From Camellia lanceoleosa (Eukaryota > Streptophyta > Magnoliopsida > Ericales > Theaceae): 64,000 nt of DNA. The position numbers were made by a program, and so were the translations under genes. This document shows, piece after piece, positions 1 through 11,136 of this stretch. The stretch is from positions 123,013,752-123,077,751 of the forward strand of contig CM045762.1 of assembly GCA_025200525.1 (NCBI GenBank), in the 5' to 3' direction. Under the pieces are notes generated by a model. It was not told where the DNA came from. It searched no databases and saw only the letters and a list, made by a program, of their open reading frames with translations. The first letter of the stretch is position 1. Every line of letters begins with the position of its first letter.

Positions 1-149
1 ATTTTTAGTATAAAAATATATAGACTATTAAATTCAAAATATTGTGAATAATTATTTAAAAAAATTAAAAAATATATATTATTTTTATTATATGACAATA
101 CGAAGTTACACAATCATATCTTATTATTATATTTTTTACTATATTAACT
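1..149. other. AT-rich flank before element 1
   Basis: This stretch is almost pure A/T and holds no gene that I can support. It is the left-hand target DNA of the first retrotransposon, and its last five bases (TAACT) are the duplicated target site. Confidence 0.6.
145..149. repeat. Target-site duplication, left (TAACT)
   Basis: TAACT directly precedes the TG of the left LTR and recurs directly after the CA of the right LTR at 11539. A 5-bp duplication is standard for LTR-retrotransposon integration. It shows that the two LTRs belong to one insertion. Confidence 0.93.
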
Positions 150-553
150 TGTGGTGGAAGTGGTTTGGAAATACTCTTCGAATCCTGGAAGACGCCAATG
201 ATCCTCTGCTAATCACCTGCAAAAATACAAACTCCGGTCGGGGGTGCCGGAATTAGCACTCCGACGGACAAGTCAGTTCCCCTCCAGAAAGCTTGCTTAC
301 TAAGTTTTTAGAAGTGTTTTCTTACATACCTTTATTAGTCTGAAGCTCTTATATTTATAGTCATTTTTCAACCTCGGGACCCGGGTCTACTTTTTTCAAT
401 CATTACCTTTCCTTACACTCGGCTGCAGGGGCTTTATCCTATTCGGCCTAGTCATCGTTATTAGGCCGATCTCCCCTTCGAGATTTTTACCCGTTTGGCG
501 CCGAGTGGCCGAGATATTACTCCTCTACCTTTACTGACTATTCGGCTACCACA
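150..553 (-). repeat. 3' LTR of element 1
   Basis: This LTR begins TGTGGTGG and ends GGCTACCACA, a short inverted terminus. It matches 11137-11538 nearly base for base except for two clusters of differences, one near 235-250 and one near 418-430. In both clusters this copy is richer in G and C than the other. For the minus-strand element this is the downstream LTR. Confidence 0.93.
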
Positions 554-573
554 ATTGCCCCCCGAACCCCCTA
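554..573 (-). other. Polypurine tract of element 1
   Basis: On the minus strand this is a G-rich purine stretch with one pyrimidine pair, directly adjoining the 3' LTR. This is the expected place and composition for the plus-strand priming site of an LTR retrotransposon. Confidence 0.7.
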
Positions 574-926
574 TTTAACCAAAGCGATTAAATCGGCGTG
601 TTTGGCTCGAATTGAAAAAGGTTTATCATCGGGCGGCCTCGCATATCCCAATCGTCGAGGCGACGCCTTTTTGCTCATCATTACACTTTCCGCTCTATTT
701 GTGTATCTCGGATTTATTGTGATTTGAAACTTTAGTCCTTTCAAATTCACATTTCGATCTCTGAGCTTTTTGGATCGCCATTGCATATCCCTCCGTGGCT
801 CGCGTTTTACGCAACCTCTTCCCGCCTTCCTTTGTCTCATCCGCTTTTGTAAGTCTTCTTCTCCTCCATTGTAACCCTATTTTCTATTTGTTATTTTTAG
901 CCTCGTGAATACTTGGTTCGCTTAGA

Positions 927-2899
927 ATGGCAAAACACTTGAAAGACCTCCTCTCAGGATCGTATCTCTGGTTTAGGAAGCATTTCTCTATTCCCGACGA
1001 CGTTCATCATCCTCGTCACGCATAATGCTCTCGACATGGAGAGGAAGATCAAAACACGGTTGTATTCCCTCTTTGTCCATCGCGAGGCGAGTTCGCTTCC
1101 TTACACCCGCTTCTTAGGGCCGTTCTCGCTATTGGGGTTTGATCCCTTCTCAACCCAATGTAAATTTCTTCCGTATCATCATGGGGTTGTGGAATTGAAC
1201 CAACGCCTTAGAATTAACCTTGGGATTCGGCCATTCGGCATTGTTACGCCTTAGCCAAATCCTCTACAGTGGGCGATATTTTCTCGAGCCAAAGATATCG
1301 ACCATCATTTAGTGACTATGCTTGCGGCTCAGTAGCGAGTTGACGACGTGATGGTCAACGTCGAGGTAATTGGGAGTTCGCGAAGGAGGATCGCTGGACC
1401 TATTCCTAGGCGTAAGGGTGAACCAAAGTTGACACGCAATGTCTTATGTTCGTTGGCCTATTCCTTATTCGGCTTCTTTTTCTTAGATCGCTTTTATCTT
1501 CTGCAGTAATAGGTTGAAGAAAATTTTGAATTCGTTGATGACGCTTCTTGGGGAAATTGAGGCTGATCGACATATTTCGCCGCCCAAACGCATAAAAACA
1601 GGGGAGGGCCCATATTCTCCTTGATGCGAACCCACTTACACCACTTTCTACCGCAGATAACATTCCGATTCATTGGCGATCAATGACTCTCGGCCCTTAT
1701 CTTTCCCGGTTTAATCTTGACCGTCGGTCTCAAGCTTCGATTAGGACGACGCCGCGCATCAGAGAAGTGATTGCCGATCCGACGGAGGATCTGCTATAGG
1801 GCGGCGAGGCATCCGCATCCGAGGCCCTCAACCATCCACCTCGGGACGAAAGATTTCTCTGGGGATATTTTTGCGAACTTGGGGATCTACCGATTTTTCC
1901 GAGGATATGGCGAAGGAGAGCTTAACGCAGATGGCGCGAAAAGAAATGCCGAAGGCTTGCCCGCCGCCGGAAGGTCAATGTGCGAATCTAATCCTAGCTT
2001 GATCAAGTCATTCATAGCCGCTTCGAGGGCATGGTTGAGGTTGCCGGTGTCCGTCAAGGAAAAGGAGGGTGGAGAAACAGCCGATCGGGGACGGCTAATT
2101 TGAACAAGGCCAAAACGCGGCGCCGAAGCGATCTGGAAGTCGGCCCCGTAGTAAACGGCCTCGACTTGAGGAGCCGTCGTGGCGGCTCCGTTCATTATTC
2201 AACGAAGATCGAGGCACGCCGATTTTATCCGACGCTTCGGCCAGCGAGGATCCGGCTGTCGCTCTTAGCCTGGCGGTTTCAATTTCCCTGCCCGCTGACA
2301 GCAAAGCCTTCGGGGCCCTGCCTTGTGTCATGGCCGTTGCCTTAACGGCTCAATCTGCGCCACGGTAGGTCACTTTGGTTTCCTTTTTTGTTAAAGGGCG
2401 TTTATTTACACCGATTTGCTTTGGAGACCATCGGAAGGGTCCCCGAGTTGGGCCGTCGCCTGCGTGATGGTCTCGGGAGAATCGATCATTTGCAAAGCAA
2501 TTTGCGAGTCGAGAAGTAGGCGGAATTGAAATTATGAGGGCTGAAATGGAGAGCCTTGAGCAGCGGAGAAAGAGAGGGCTCGGGTCACCGAACAGCTTCG
2601 AGTTGATGCTGAAGGCAGGGCAAGCACGAGCGAGGAGTCGCTCAAGCTTTCCCAGAAGGCACTTGTGGAGGCGGAGGCTCAATTAGACGAGCTTAAGGCG
2701 ACCCGAAAGCCAATCGGAGGCCTTTGAGGCGGGAGGCGCCGCTTTGGCGGAGTAGGTGGAAGAAGTGGCCAAATTTGAGAACCGGGGGTCCAAGCAGGGG
2801 TGGCCCAAAGCCCTCGCTGCCGCTGAGGTTACATTGGATTTGCCGATTCCTTACGAGCAGGTGGATGTTGAGCCGCTTGAATCCGATGCCGACGAGTGA
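927..2899 (+). pseudogene. Antisense ORF of element 1, degenerate copy A
   Basis: This is a broken plus-strand reading frame, antisense to gag. An ATG at 927 follows a possible 5'-UTR intron (GTAAGT at 849, TTTTTAG ending at 900). Around 1080-1250 the fragments GVVELNQRLRINLGI and FLGPFSLLGFDP match the antisense ORF of element 3 in this window (GIAELNHRLGLNLGL on its minus strand). From about 2640 it becomes a charged, coiled-coil-like region with ENRGSKQGWPKALAAA, ending VEPLESDADE and TGA at 2897-2899. Several stops and frameshifts interrupt it. Antisense ORFs of this kind, described as the putative gypsy-type transposon domain, occur between pol and the 3' LTR of plant Tat elements; their function is unknown. 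The homology to element 3 is seen in the sequence; the family name is recalled. Confidence 0.65.
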
Positions 2900-3209
2900 T
2901 TTGGGAGCCGCTATCGCGTCGCTTTTCTTTTGTCTTTGTTGTTTTCTTCTTTTGGATAGTCGTTGGTAGTTTTCATGTATAAATTGGTTAGCATCTGCGC
3001 GCAATTTATTAATGAAAATTGCCTTGTAATTTCAATACGTATTGATTTTTGCTGCCACCACACACTTTGTATGAGACGGTTCTATGCTTAATTTTAATGA
3101 AAGAGTTCTATGTTTTGTCAGTGTATTTGGTGATTTTTATCTAGAACTCTTCCGAACATGCCGTACGTGCAATATCGTTTGTTTAATATGTATCCGCAAG
3201 AACCGGGCT

Positions 3210-4905
3210 CTTGCAGTTTTAATAAATATCCTATCGAAATCAGCATTTGCAATTTCACTGCCTACCGATCTTGGGCCGACTGGGCACTCTAGCCGAATAG
3301 ATTGATGAATCTGCCCTTGCCCCAGTGGGCTCATGATAGGGGCGCCTTGGATTCAATTCGCCAGCCGGCTAGATTCCCTGGCCGAACACTTTTGGTAGGA
3401 TTCAATACGTATTCTATCAAAATCGGCATTTGCAATTTCACTGCCTACCGATCTTGGGCCGACTGGGCACTCTAGCCGAATAGATTGATGAATCTGCCCT
3501 TGCCCCAGTGGGCTCATGATAGGGGCGCTTTGGATTCAATTCGCCGGCGGATACCTGGCGAACACTTTTGGTAGGATTCAATACGTATTCTATCAAAATC
3601 GGCATTTGCAATTTCACCGCCACCGATCTTGGGCCGGGCACTCTAGCCGAATAGATTGATGAATCGCCTTGCCCCCATGGGCTCATGATAGGGCGCTTTG
3701 GATTCAATTCGCCACCGGGGATACCTGGCGAACACTTTTGGTAGGATTCAATACGATTCTATCAAAATCGGCATTTGCAATTTCACGCCTACCGATCTTG
3801 GGCCATTGGGCACTCTAGCGAATAGATTGATGAATCGCCCTTGCCCCATGGGCTCATGATAGGGCGCTTTGGATTCACTCGCCCGACGGCGATACCTGGC
3901 CGAACAGTTTTGATAGGGTTCAGTACGTATTCCATCAAAATCGGCATGTGCAATTTCACTGCCTACTGTTCTTGGGCCGAATGGGGCACTCTAGCCGAAT
4001 AGATTGATGAATCTGCCCTTGCCCCAGTGGGCTCATGATAGGGGCGCTTTGGATTCAATTCGCCACCGGATACCTGGCGAACACTTTTGGTAGGATTCAT
4101 CGTATTCTATCAAAATCGGCATTTGCAATTTCACCGCCACCGATCTTGGGCCATTGGGCACTCTAGTCGAATAGATTGATGAATCTGCCCTTGCCCCATT
4201 GGGCTCATGATAGGGGCGCTTCGGATTCAATTCGCCAGCCGGCAGGATACCCTGGCCGAACACTTTTGGTAGGATTCAATACGTATTCTATCAAAATCGG
4301 CATTTGCAATTTCACTGCCTACCGATCTTGGGCCGACTGGGCACTCTAGCCGAATAGATTGATGAATCTGCCCTTGCCCCAGTGGGCTCATGATAGGGGC
4401 GCTTCGGATTCAATTCGCCAGCCGGCAGGATACCCTGGCCAACACTTTTGGTAGGATTCAATCGTATTCCATCAAAACCGGCATTTGCAATTTCACTGCC
4501 TACTGATCTTGGGCCGACTGGGGCACTCTAGCCGAATAGATTGATGAATCTGCCCCGATGGGCTCATGATAGGGCGCTTTGGATTCAATTCGCCACCGGC
4601 AGATACCCGGCCGAACACTTTTGGTAGGATTCAATCGTATTCTATCAAAATCGGCATTTGCAATTTCACCGCCACCGATCTTGGGCCGATTGGGCACTCT
4701 GGAATAGATTGATGAATCGCCTTGCCCCATGGGCTCATGATAGGCGCTTTGGATTCAATTCGCCACCGGCCGAGATACCTGGCCGAACACTTTTGGTAGG
4801 ATTCAATACGTATTCTATCAAAATCGGCATTTGCAATTTCACTGCCTACCGATCTTGGGCCGACTGGGCACTTGAGCCGAATAGATTGATGAATCTGCCC
4901 TAGCT
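3210..4905. repeat. Tandem array, about 170-184 bp period, about 9.5 copies
   Basis: A unit containing GAATAGATTGATGAATC and GGCTCATGATAGG recurs at about 3294, 3477, 3650, 3821, 3999, 4169, 4349, 4534, 4702 and 4881. Spacing ranges from about 168 to 184 bp. Shorter units differ mostly by lost single bases in G or C runs. The array lies between the two antisense-ORF copies of element 1. Open frames on either strand across it are by-products of the repetition, not genes. Tandem arrays in this part of Tat elements are known and can seed satellite DNA. Confidence 0.93.
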
Positions 4906-5045
4906 CCAGGCAACCTGTGAGCAGGTTAGACCAACCACCTTCCCTGCCGTCATCCCATTCGGCGTCGGGCGATTGGGTTTGTAATTAATGAGCCTGCCTC
5001 GATCGCGCTGCCTTTGCGGGGGTCTAAAGGGTCCGTAGGTACCTT

Positions 5046-6012
5046 GTGTTCAAGGACAACTTTAAAGAAACCGGTAGGTCGTGTTCGAACTCCAGGAAGT
5101 CGACAGCGAATGTCGAACAAACGGTTTTTAACAAAGAAGCGAAGACATTGGCTGAGCTGGGTGGCGATATGAGTCGGAGTGAACATCGAGGCGCGCCCTT
5201 GTGTGCGGGGAGCAAGAGCTCTATGAGTAGAGAGGGGCGTCGATCTCCTCGACGTCGAAGCAGGTCGCCCAGACGAGACAGGCAGTCTCAAGGGAGGTTG
5301 CCACACGCACGTGTCGAAAGGAGATCAGACGCGACTCCGTGTCCGTTGAGCTTTGCAGTGTTTGTGAAGAATAGGCCCATGACGGAAGCGGATTCGATCG
5401 TGCGAGATCCAGATGTGGCGGTCGAGTTCGCTCGACAAATATTTCCTCCCGGTTCAAGAATCGATGATTGGTCGCCGACTACGAAGTGTTTCGCGAGGGT
5501 ATACATGGGGCGGTGAAAGGGCTCTATACGGCTTCTGAAGTCGGTTATGCGTTGCGCCGCCGAGAAATGGCGGAGAAGGAAGCGCGTATCCGGAGTTTGG
5601 AGGCTCGAGCAGAGGCGGGTGAACGTGAGTTAGGGACGATCAAGGCAACCAAAGACGGCCAATGAGGCGTAAACCCAATCGTCGAAGAGGGTTACGATAA
5701 ACCTATAAGCGCCATTGCCGATCGGGATACTGGCGAGTATGTTCGCCTTTGAGTCCGCAAAGGGGAGGTCCTATGAAAAAGGTTTTCACGAAGGGCGGCT
5801 GGTTGGAATCCAAAAGACCAAGGAAAAGCTCGCCGAGGAGGTTTGCCGATGTGAAAATCGTGGGTTTAGGCACGGTTGGATCAGGGCAACTCAAGTTGCT
5901 GTCAATCTCTTCGCTGGCAGAATTGATGTGGCGTCGCCATCTGCTTGAGAAAGACTTTCCGTTTTCTGCTTTTGAGGTTGAAAAGAGTGAGGATGAGGAT
6001 GATGCCGTATAA
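5046..6012 (+). pseudogene. Antisense ORF of element 1, degenerate copy B (C-terminal half)
   Basis: This is a second plus-strand remnant. It opens with an arginine/serine-rich segment (RRSPRRRSRSPRRDRQSQ) near 5235-5290 and continues in another frame after about 5470 with a charged helix. That helix (EMAEKEARIRSLEARAEA, about 5560-5630) is likely a coiled coil. Near 5830-5880 it reads EEVCRCENRGFRHGWIRA, which aligns with EEVAKFENRGSKQGWPKA of copy A. The end is acidic (SEDEDDAV, stop at 6010-6012), again like copy A. The copy therefore represents the same C-terminal region, separated from copy A by the tandem array. It carries frameshifts near 5470, 5760 and 5890. The RS-rich stretch suggests a nuclear or RNA-related protein, but that is inference only. 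Confidence 0.6.
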
Positions 6013-7254
6013 TTTGTATTTGTTGTATGGTTCGGATGCTAGTCGCGTTCGTAATTATGTAATTTCTTGATGTTTAATAAAAGATGCTTTATGGGAAATA
6101 TCAAATTCTCTTCGTATTAGGCGCGTGTTTAATTTATGCATAAATGTTTGGCTAGACGAGAATACACCAATCGGACTCGGCGTCTTAATTCGATGCGCCG
6201 ATTGGTCGGCTTGATCGGCCTCCATGTAATGGCCGTCTGATTTAGAATTAAACCATTGCGTGTTTAGAATTTGGGTAAGCCACGAGCCAGGAAACGGAGG
6301 CATGTTTGTTTGCAAGACTGCGCAAATGCCGCATGTCTAGCCGATTGGGAGAGATGGTTCTAGCCCCTTTTGTGTTTTAGTCGACCGTTGGTTTAACCAA
6401 GTCATGGAGAATGTTGATCGACGCCTGTCTCGTGGAGTTTAACGCTGATAAGAATTATTTCGAGATTTGGGCCTCGAGATCGGGGCCATTATTGAGAATA
6501 AAAGCGACAAGGCCCTTATGCGATCAAACCTATTTAGTTCCCCAGCGGCTATTGTATGGAATAATGCAGATCGAGAGTTCTCGTCGTCAGAACGTGATGA
6601 TAGTTGCAGGGGCTCAACTTCCGGCCGAACTTGGCGTTCCGTTGGTTTGCGGCGGAGGATTCTCCGGTGTGGGCGGTGGACCCGTGAAAGGAGGAACTGG
6701 AAACTCGTCAGTCTCCAAGTTGCTGAAGCAGATCGTCCCGAAAGGAGATACAGCGACCGTTCCCCAAAACCTTCCTTGTCTTGGATCTTGGCCTTGACAT
6801 TGTCGATGGCGTCAGAGGCCCGGGGGGATTGCGATTCGGGTGCGGATGTGCCCTTGGATCGATAGATTCGTTTGTCTTAGAAGTTAGAAATAGATATTGT
6901 AATGTTCGAACGCAGTTGCGTCGATGTAACAACTTTTTAATCGAATAAAAAGTGTCATTAAATAAAGTGTTATTTCATGTGTTTTACTGTATGCTTTAAT
7001 AGTTCTTTGTTAGCTTGCCATTGGAACTTTTGTGGTTTAAACATTTTTCCTGTAAGCAGGGGCCGGCCCCTGCCTTAGGCGGATTGGGAGTGTGTATTCC
7101 GGGCCGGCTAAGGCATGTTGTCCGGGATGCACGTTAGTGATTCCGGCTATTGATTAAAACGGGCTCCGTATCAAGAGTTCCGTTTTGGCCGGTCGGGAGG
7201 ATCATTCGGCCCTCATTTAGGCCGGGAGGTGTCGTGTACCAAAAGAGGTTCCGA
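6013..7254. other. Spacer inside element 1, no recognised gene
   Basis: This part lies between antisense copy B and the second array. A plus-strand open frame of 128 codons at 6411-6797 has a glycine-rich stretch (VCGGGFSGVGGG), but I recognise no domain, and an overlapping frame is equally long. The composition (balanced G and C, TTCGGCC motifs) resembles the rest of the element. It is probably decayed element sequence. Confidence 0.5.
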
Positions 7255-8990
7255 ATTTCGGACTTGTTTTGGCCGATCGTGATATCCACGAAAGGGCGCT
7301 GCGAATCCGGAGGCTTATTCGGCCCCAGATGACGTGAATCGAAAGGGCGCTGCGAATTCGGAGGCTTATTCGGCCCAAGATGACGTGCATCGAAAGGGCG
7401 CTCCGAATCCGGAGACTTGTTTGGGCCAATCGTGATATCCACGAAGGGCGCTCCGAATCCGGAGGCTTATTCGGCCCCAGATGACTTGCATCGAAAGGGC
7501 GCTCCGAATCCGGAGGCTTATTCGGCCCAAGATGACGTGCATCGAAAGGGCGCTCCGAATCCGGAGACTTGTTTCGGCCAATCGTTATATCCACGAAGGG
7601 CGCTCCGAATCCGGAGGCTTATTCGGCCCCAGATGACTTGCATCGAAAGGGCGCTCCGAATCCGGAGGCTTATTCGGCCCAAGATGACGTGCATCGAAAG
7701 GGCGCTCCGAATCCGGAGACTTATTTTGGCCAATCGTGATATCTACGAAGGGCGCTCCGAATCCGGAGGCTTATTCGGCCCAAGATGACGTGCATCGAAA
7801 GGGCGCTCCGAATCCGGAGACTTGTTTGGGCCAATCGTGATATCCACGAAGGGCGCTCCGAATCCGGAGGCTTATTCGGCCCCAGATGACTTGCATCGAA
7901 AGGGGGCTCCGAATCCGAGGCTTATTCGCCCAAGATGGCGTGCTTAGGCGCTCGAATCCCGAGACTTGTTTCGGCCAACCGTGATATCCACGAAGGGCCC
8001 CCCGAATCCGGAGGCTTTTTCGGCCCCAGATGACGTGCACCGAAAGGGCGCTCCGAATCCGGAGACTTGTTTTGGCCAATCGTGATATCGGAAGGCGCTC
8101 GAATCCGGAGGCTTATTCGCCCCGGATGACGTGCATCGAAAGGCGCTCGAATCCGGAGACTTGTTTCGCCAATCGTGATATCCACGAAGGGCGCTCGAAT
8201 CCGGAGGCTTATTCGCCCCGGATGGCGTATCGAAAGGCGCTCGAATCCGGAGACTTGTTTTGGCCAATCGTGATATCCACGAAGGCGCTCGAATCCGGAG
8301 GCTTATTCGCCCCGGATGACGTGCATCGAAAGGCGCTCGAATCCGAGACTTGTTTCGCCAATCGTGATATCAACGAAGGCGCTCGAATCCGGAGGCTTAT
8401 TCGCCCCGGATGGCGTGCATCGAAAAGGCGCTCGAATCCGGAGACTTGTTTGACCAATCGTGATATCCACGGCGGGCGCTCGAATCCGGAGGCTTATTCG
8501 CCCCGGATGGCGTGCATCGAAGGCGCTCGAATCCGGAGACTTGTTTTGTGCCAATCGTGATATCGACGAAGGCGCTCGAATCCGGAGGCTTATTCGCCCC
8601 AGATGACGCATCGAAAGGCGCTCGAATCCGGAGACTTGTTTGTGGCCAATCGTGATATCGACGAAGGGCGCTCCGAATCCGGAGGCTTATTCGGCCCCAG
8701 ATGGCGTGCATCGAAAGGGCGCTCCGAATCCGGAGACTTATTTTGGCCAATCGTGATATCTACTGAAGGCGCTCGAATCCGGATGCTTATTCGCCCCGGA
8801 TGACGTGCATCGAAAGGCGCTCGAATCCGGAGACTTGTTTGCCAATCGTGATATCCACGAAGGCGCTCGAATCCGGAGGCTTATTCGCCCAAGATGCGGC
8901 ATCGAAGGGCGCTCGGTCGGAGACTTGTTTTGGCCAATCGTGATATCCACGAAGGCGCTCGAATCCGGAGGCTTATTCGGCCCCAGTTGG
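7255..8990. repeat. Higher-order tandem array, 50-bp monomers
   Basis: The array is built of monomers of about 47-51 bp that share a core GCTCCGAATCCGGAG. Three monomer types can be told apart. A ends in a GGCCAATCGTGATATCC block. B ends in CCCCAGATGAC. C ends in CCCAAGATGAC. From about 7283 to about 7970 the order is mostly B-C-A (about 151-bp higher-order unit); after that C disappears and the order is A-B to the end (about 95-100 bp). Units after about 8080 have also lost one G and one C from the core. Since 51 is a multiple of three, long spurious open frames run through both strands. Confidence 0.92.
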
Positions 8991-9091
8991 GTTGAAGGTC
9001 AGGCAAACAAAAATCCGGTTTCATTAAAATGAAGTTCCAGTACAAGCATCAGGTCCCATAAGTTGGGTCTGTAGATGAATTTGCATAAAAT

Positions 9092-11101
9092 CTACATTCG
9101 TGTGGATTGCTGCGAGCCACGGATCTCCTCAATGCCGCGGTCTGTTGGGAAGCGCATGAGCTGATGGTAGGTGCTTGGGACGGCCTTCATGACGTGCAAC
9201 CAGGGGCGGCCTATGATGGCATTATACTGCGATGGAAGCTTTACAACCAAGAATTACGGTCGAGTTTTAGCCCGCTCAACCGGCAAGACGACCTTCCCGG
9301 CGGATACTCGGGTTCGCGTTGAAGCGAACAAATGGCCGACGATGGTGACAGATCCGACTCGTTAAGTACGAAGTTCTACAAAAGCTTTGTAGTCTGATTT
9401 CAGCTCCACAGGTCTATGAGGATGCGTTCAACGCTGAATTGACGTACGCGTAACGTGACGACCAAAGGGTCGACGTGGCTGGCCTTCATTCCGAGGAGGT
9501 CGGAGTCGTCGAACCCAATCTTCGGGGCTTCACTGGGGCTGCTGGTTTGCTTGTTATGTTTTTGGGGAGATGGGTGCGATTGGATCGTGTGGACGATCGG
9601 GGTGGTCGGCAGACCGTAGATCATATGGATCACGCCAAGCGGAGGTGAATCCTGTCTCAGGGCCAATGCTGTCGGCGCTCCCTTGCTAACATATTGCTGT
9701 AGCCGACCATCCTGCACCAATTCTTCCAGATGATCCTTCAGTGCATAACAATTCTCGGTTTCGTGGCCGTGATCTTTGTGGTATTCGCATCGTCTGTCCC
9801 GCCTCCGTGTGTCGGGAGGCCCTATCATCTTTGACGGCCACTTGAAAAATGGGAGGTGCTGGACCTTTGTCATTATTGCCGCGATCGGTTCTGTTAGCTC
9901 ATTATATTTTTTGTCGTTTCGCCTTGGCGTCTCTTTGTCGACTTATCGCTCGTTTGCTCGGTAGGGGCATTGATCGTTTGTTCGCGGGAATCACGCCTTT
10001 GTCTCGCTTGGTTCGTTGTCGTGGTTCAGGCTTGGTGGCACGGAGTTTATTGGTCGAGCAATTTGGGGTTCCGTTTTCGAGCTTTGTCCGCCTTTGTTCT
10101 CGTGGCATCATCTTCGACTTTACAATATTCTTCGACTTTCTTCATCAAGGCCCAGGTGTTTTGGGGGCCTCTGGTCAAGGAGTTGCACAGAGCTTTGTCG
10201 GTGTAAGCCCATTTGAAGGCGGGTATGGCCATGGAGTCGTTACTGGCGTCGTCGACGTGTTGAAGCACTCCCAATATCGAGCTGAATACGCTCTGAGCGT
10301 CTCTCCCGACTGGATCTGCATTGCCCAGAGGGAGTCGGCCTGTTTTGGTTGTACCTCGTTGGTGATGAACCTGGCCCTGAAAGACTTTTGCAGTTGGTGG
10401 AAGTTCCTGATCGACGCTGGCTCCAACTTGTAATACCACCTGACGGCTAGCGGTCCTAGGCTACTGGGGAATATTCGGCACATGAGGGCCTCGTTGTCTG
10501 CATGTAACGTCATGGCCTGTTTGTAGTGACGGATATGATCAGTGGGGTCTGATTTTCCGTCGTAAAGAGTGAACGATGGAGCTTTGAATTTCTTGGGCAA
10601 GGACGCCCTTGTGATTCTCCGAACGAAAGGGTCGTGACGGTCCTCCTCGTTCGAGCTGCTTCTTCTTCGCTTGTTCCTTGGTCGCGGATCTTTGTCGGAG
10701 GAGCTGGAGGTTTCGGATCGTCCCCTCGCGTCGAGCTCCGTGGATAATGAGTTGGAGTCGCTGTTGGTAACCTTTGGTCGGGCCCGTGGCCTCTGTCCGC
10801 CCGTCCTTGGAAATGGCTCCGGTTTCTGGCGCATGGCTTCCTTAGATTTTGCTACCTCCAGGGCCAAGTCTTGACGGAGTCGTTCGTTCTCAGCGATCAT
10901 GTTCTCGAGCCTTTGTTCGTTCTGCTTTGCCTGTTCGATGACAGCCTGCATTGTTTCTTGTGCTGAAGTCGTTGGCGAGTCGAAGCGCAAGGTGCGTCGT
11001 GCCGCAATGGTTTCTTTTCCGAGCATGTTCGCTGGGGTGAGGTCGTCTCCCTGCGCGATCGCGTCGGTGGCTATCGGAGGATCTTCGGTCACGCCTTCCA
11101 T
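9092..11101 (-). pseudogene. gag-protease of element 1, frameshifted
   Basis: This is the capsid polyprotein of a Ty3/gypsy element followed by the start of its aspartic protease. The start chosen is the ATG at 11101, just inside the primer binding site; the frame is open further up into the LTR, which is not coding. Residues about 50-90 form a likely coiled coil (NEQRLENMIAENERLRQD). A basic serine-rich stretch follows, then the gag core (FKAPSFTLYDGKSDPTDHI and GETLRAYSARYWE). A frameshift near 10260 moves the frame. Beyond it are a K/R-rich segment, a zinc-knuckle-like C-x2-H-x4-H-x4-C (CEYHKDHGHETENC, about 9770-9810) and the protease opening PLVVTLRVRQ with ILID, where the usual D-T/S-G is damaged (ILIDLWS, then stop). 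A shifted frame continues with NAIIGRPWLH and STYHQLMRFP to about 9092, where pol similarity ends. At least three shifts make it inactive. Confidence 0.88.
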
Positions 11102-11117
11102 GGATGTATTTGAGTAT

Positions 11118-11135
11118 TCCCACAGACGGCGCCAA
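11118..11135 (-). other. Primer binding site of element 1
   Basis: On the minus strand the sequence directly inside the 5' LTR, after one spacer base, is TTGGCGCCGTCTGTGGGA. The same motif with one change occurs in element 3 at 34274. Position and length fit a tRNA-primer site; I do not name the tRNA. Confidence 0.85.
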
Positions 11136-11136
11136 T

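Noticed and set aside
3438..4730. Minus-strand open frames of 76-89 codons with repeated GELNPKRPYHEP-like text
   Set aside because: They are translations of the 180-bp tandem unit and shift frame at each indel. No gene.
8030..8560. A 176-codon plus-strand open frame and several overlapping minus-strand frames of about 100 codons
   Set aside because: They lie inside the 50-bp tandem array, whose unit length is near a multiple of three, so frames stay open by repetition. Their residues are a periodic R/L/I pattern without a start context.
9107..9365. Plus-strand frames of 64-71 codons
   Set aside because: The opposite strand there encodes the protease-to-RT linker (N-A-I-I-G-R-P-W-L-H), which is the real signal.
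9849..10433. A 194-codon plus-strand frame
   Set aside because: It is antisense to the gag core, shows no domain and has no plausible start; gag on the minus strand explains the openness.
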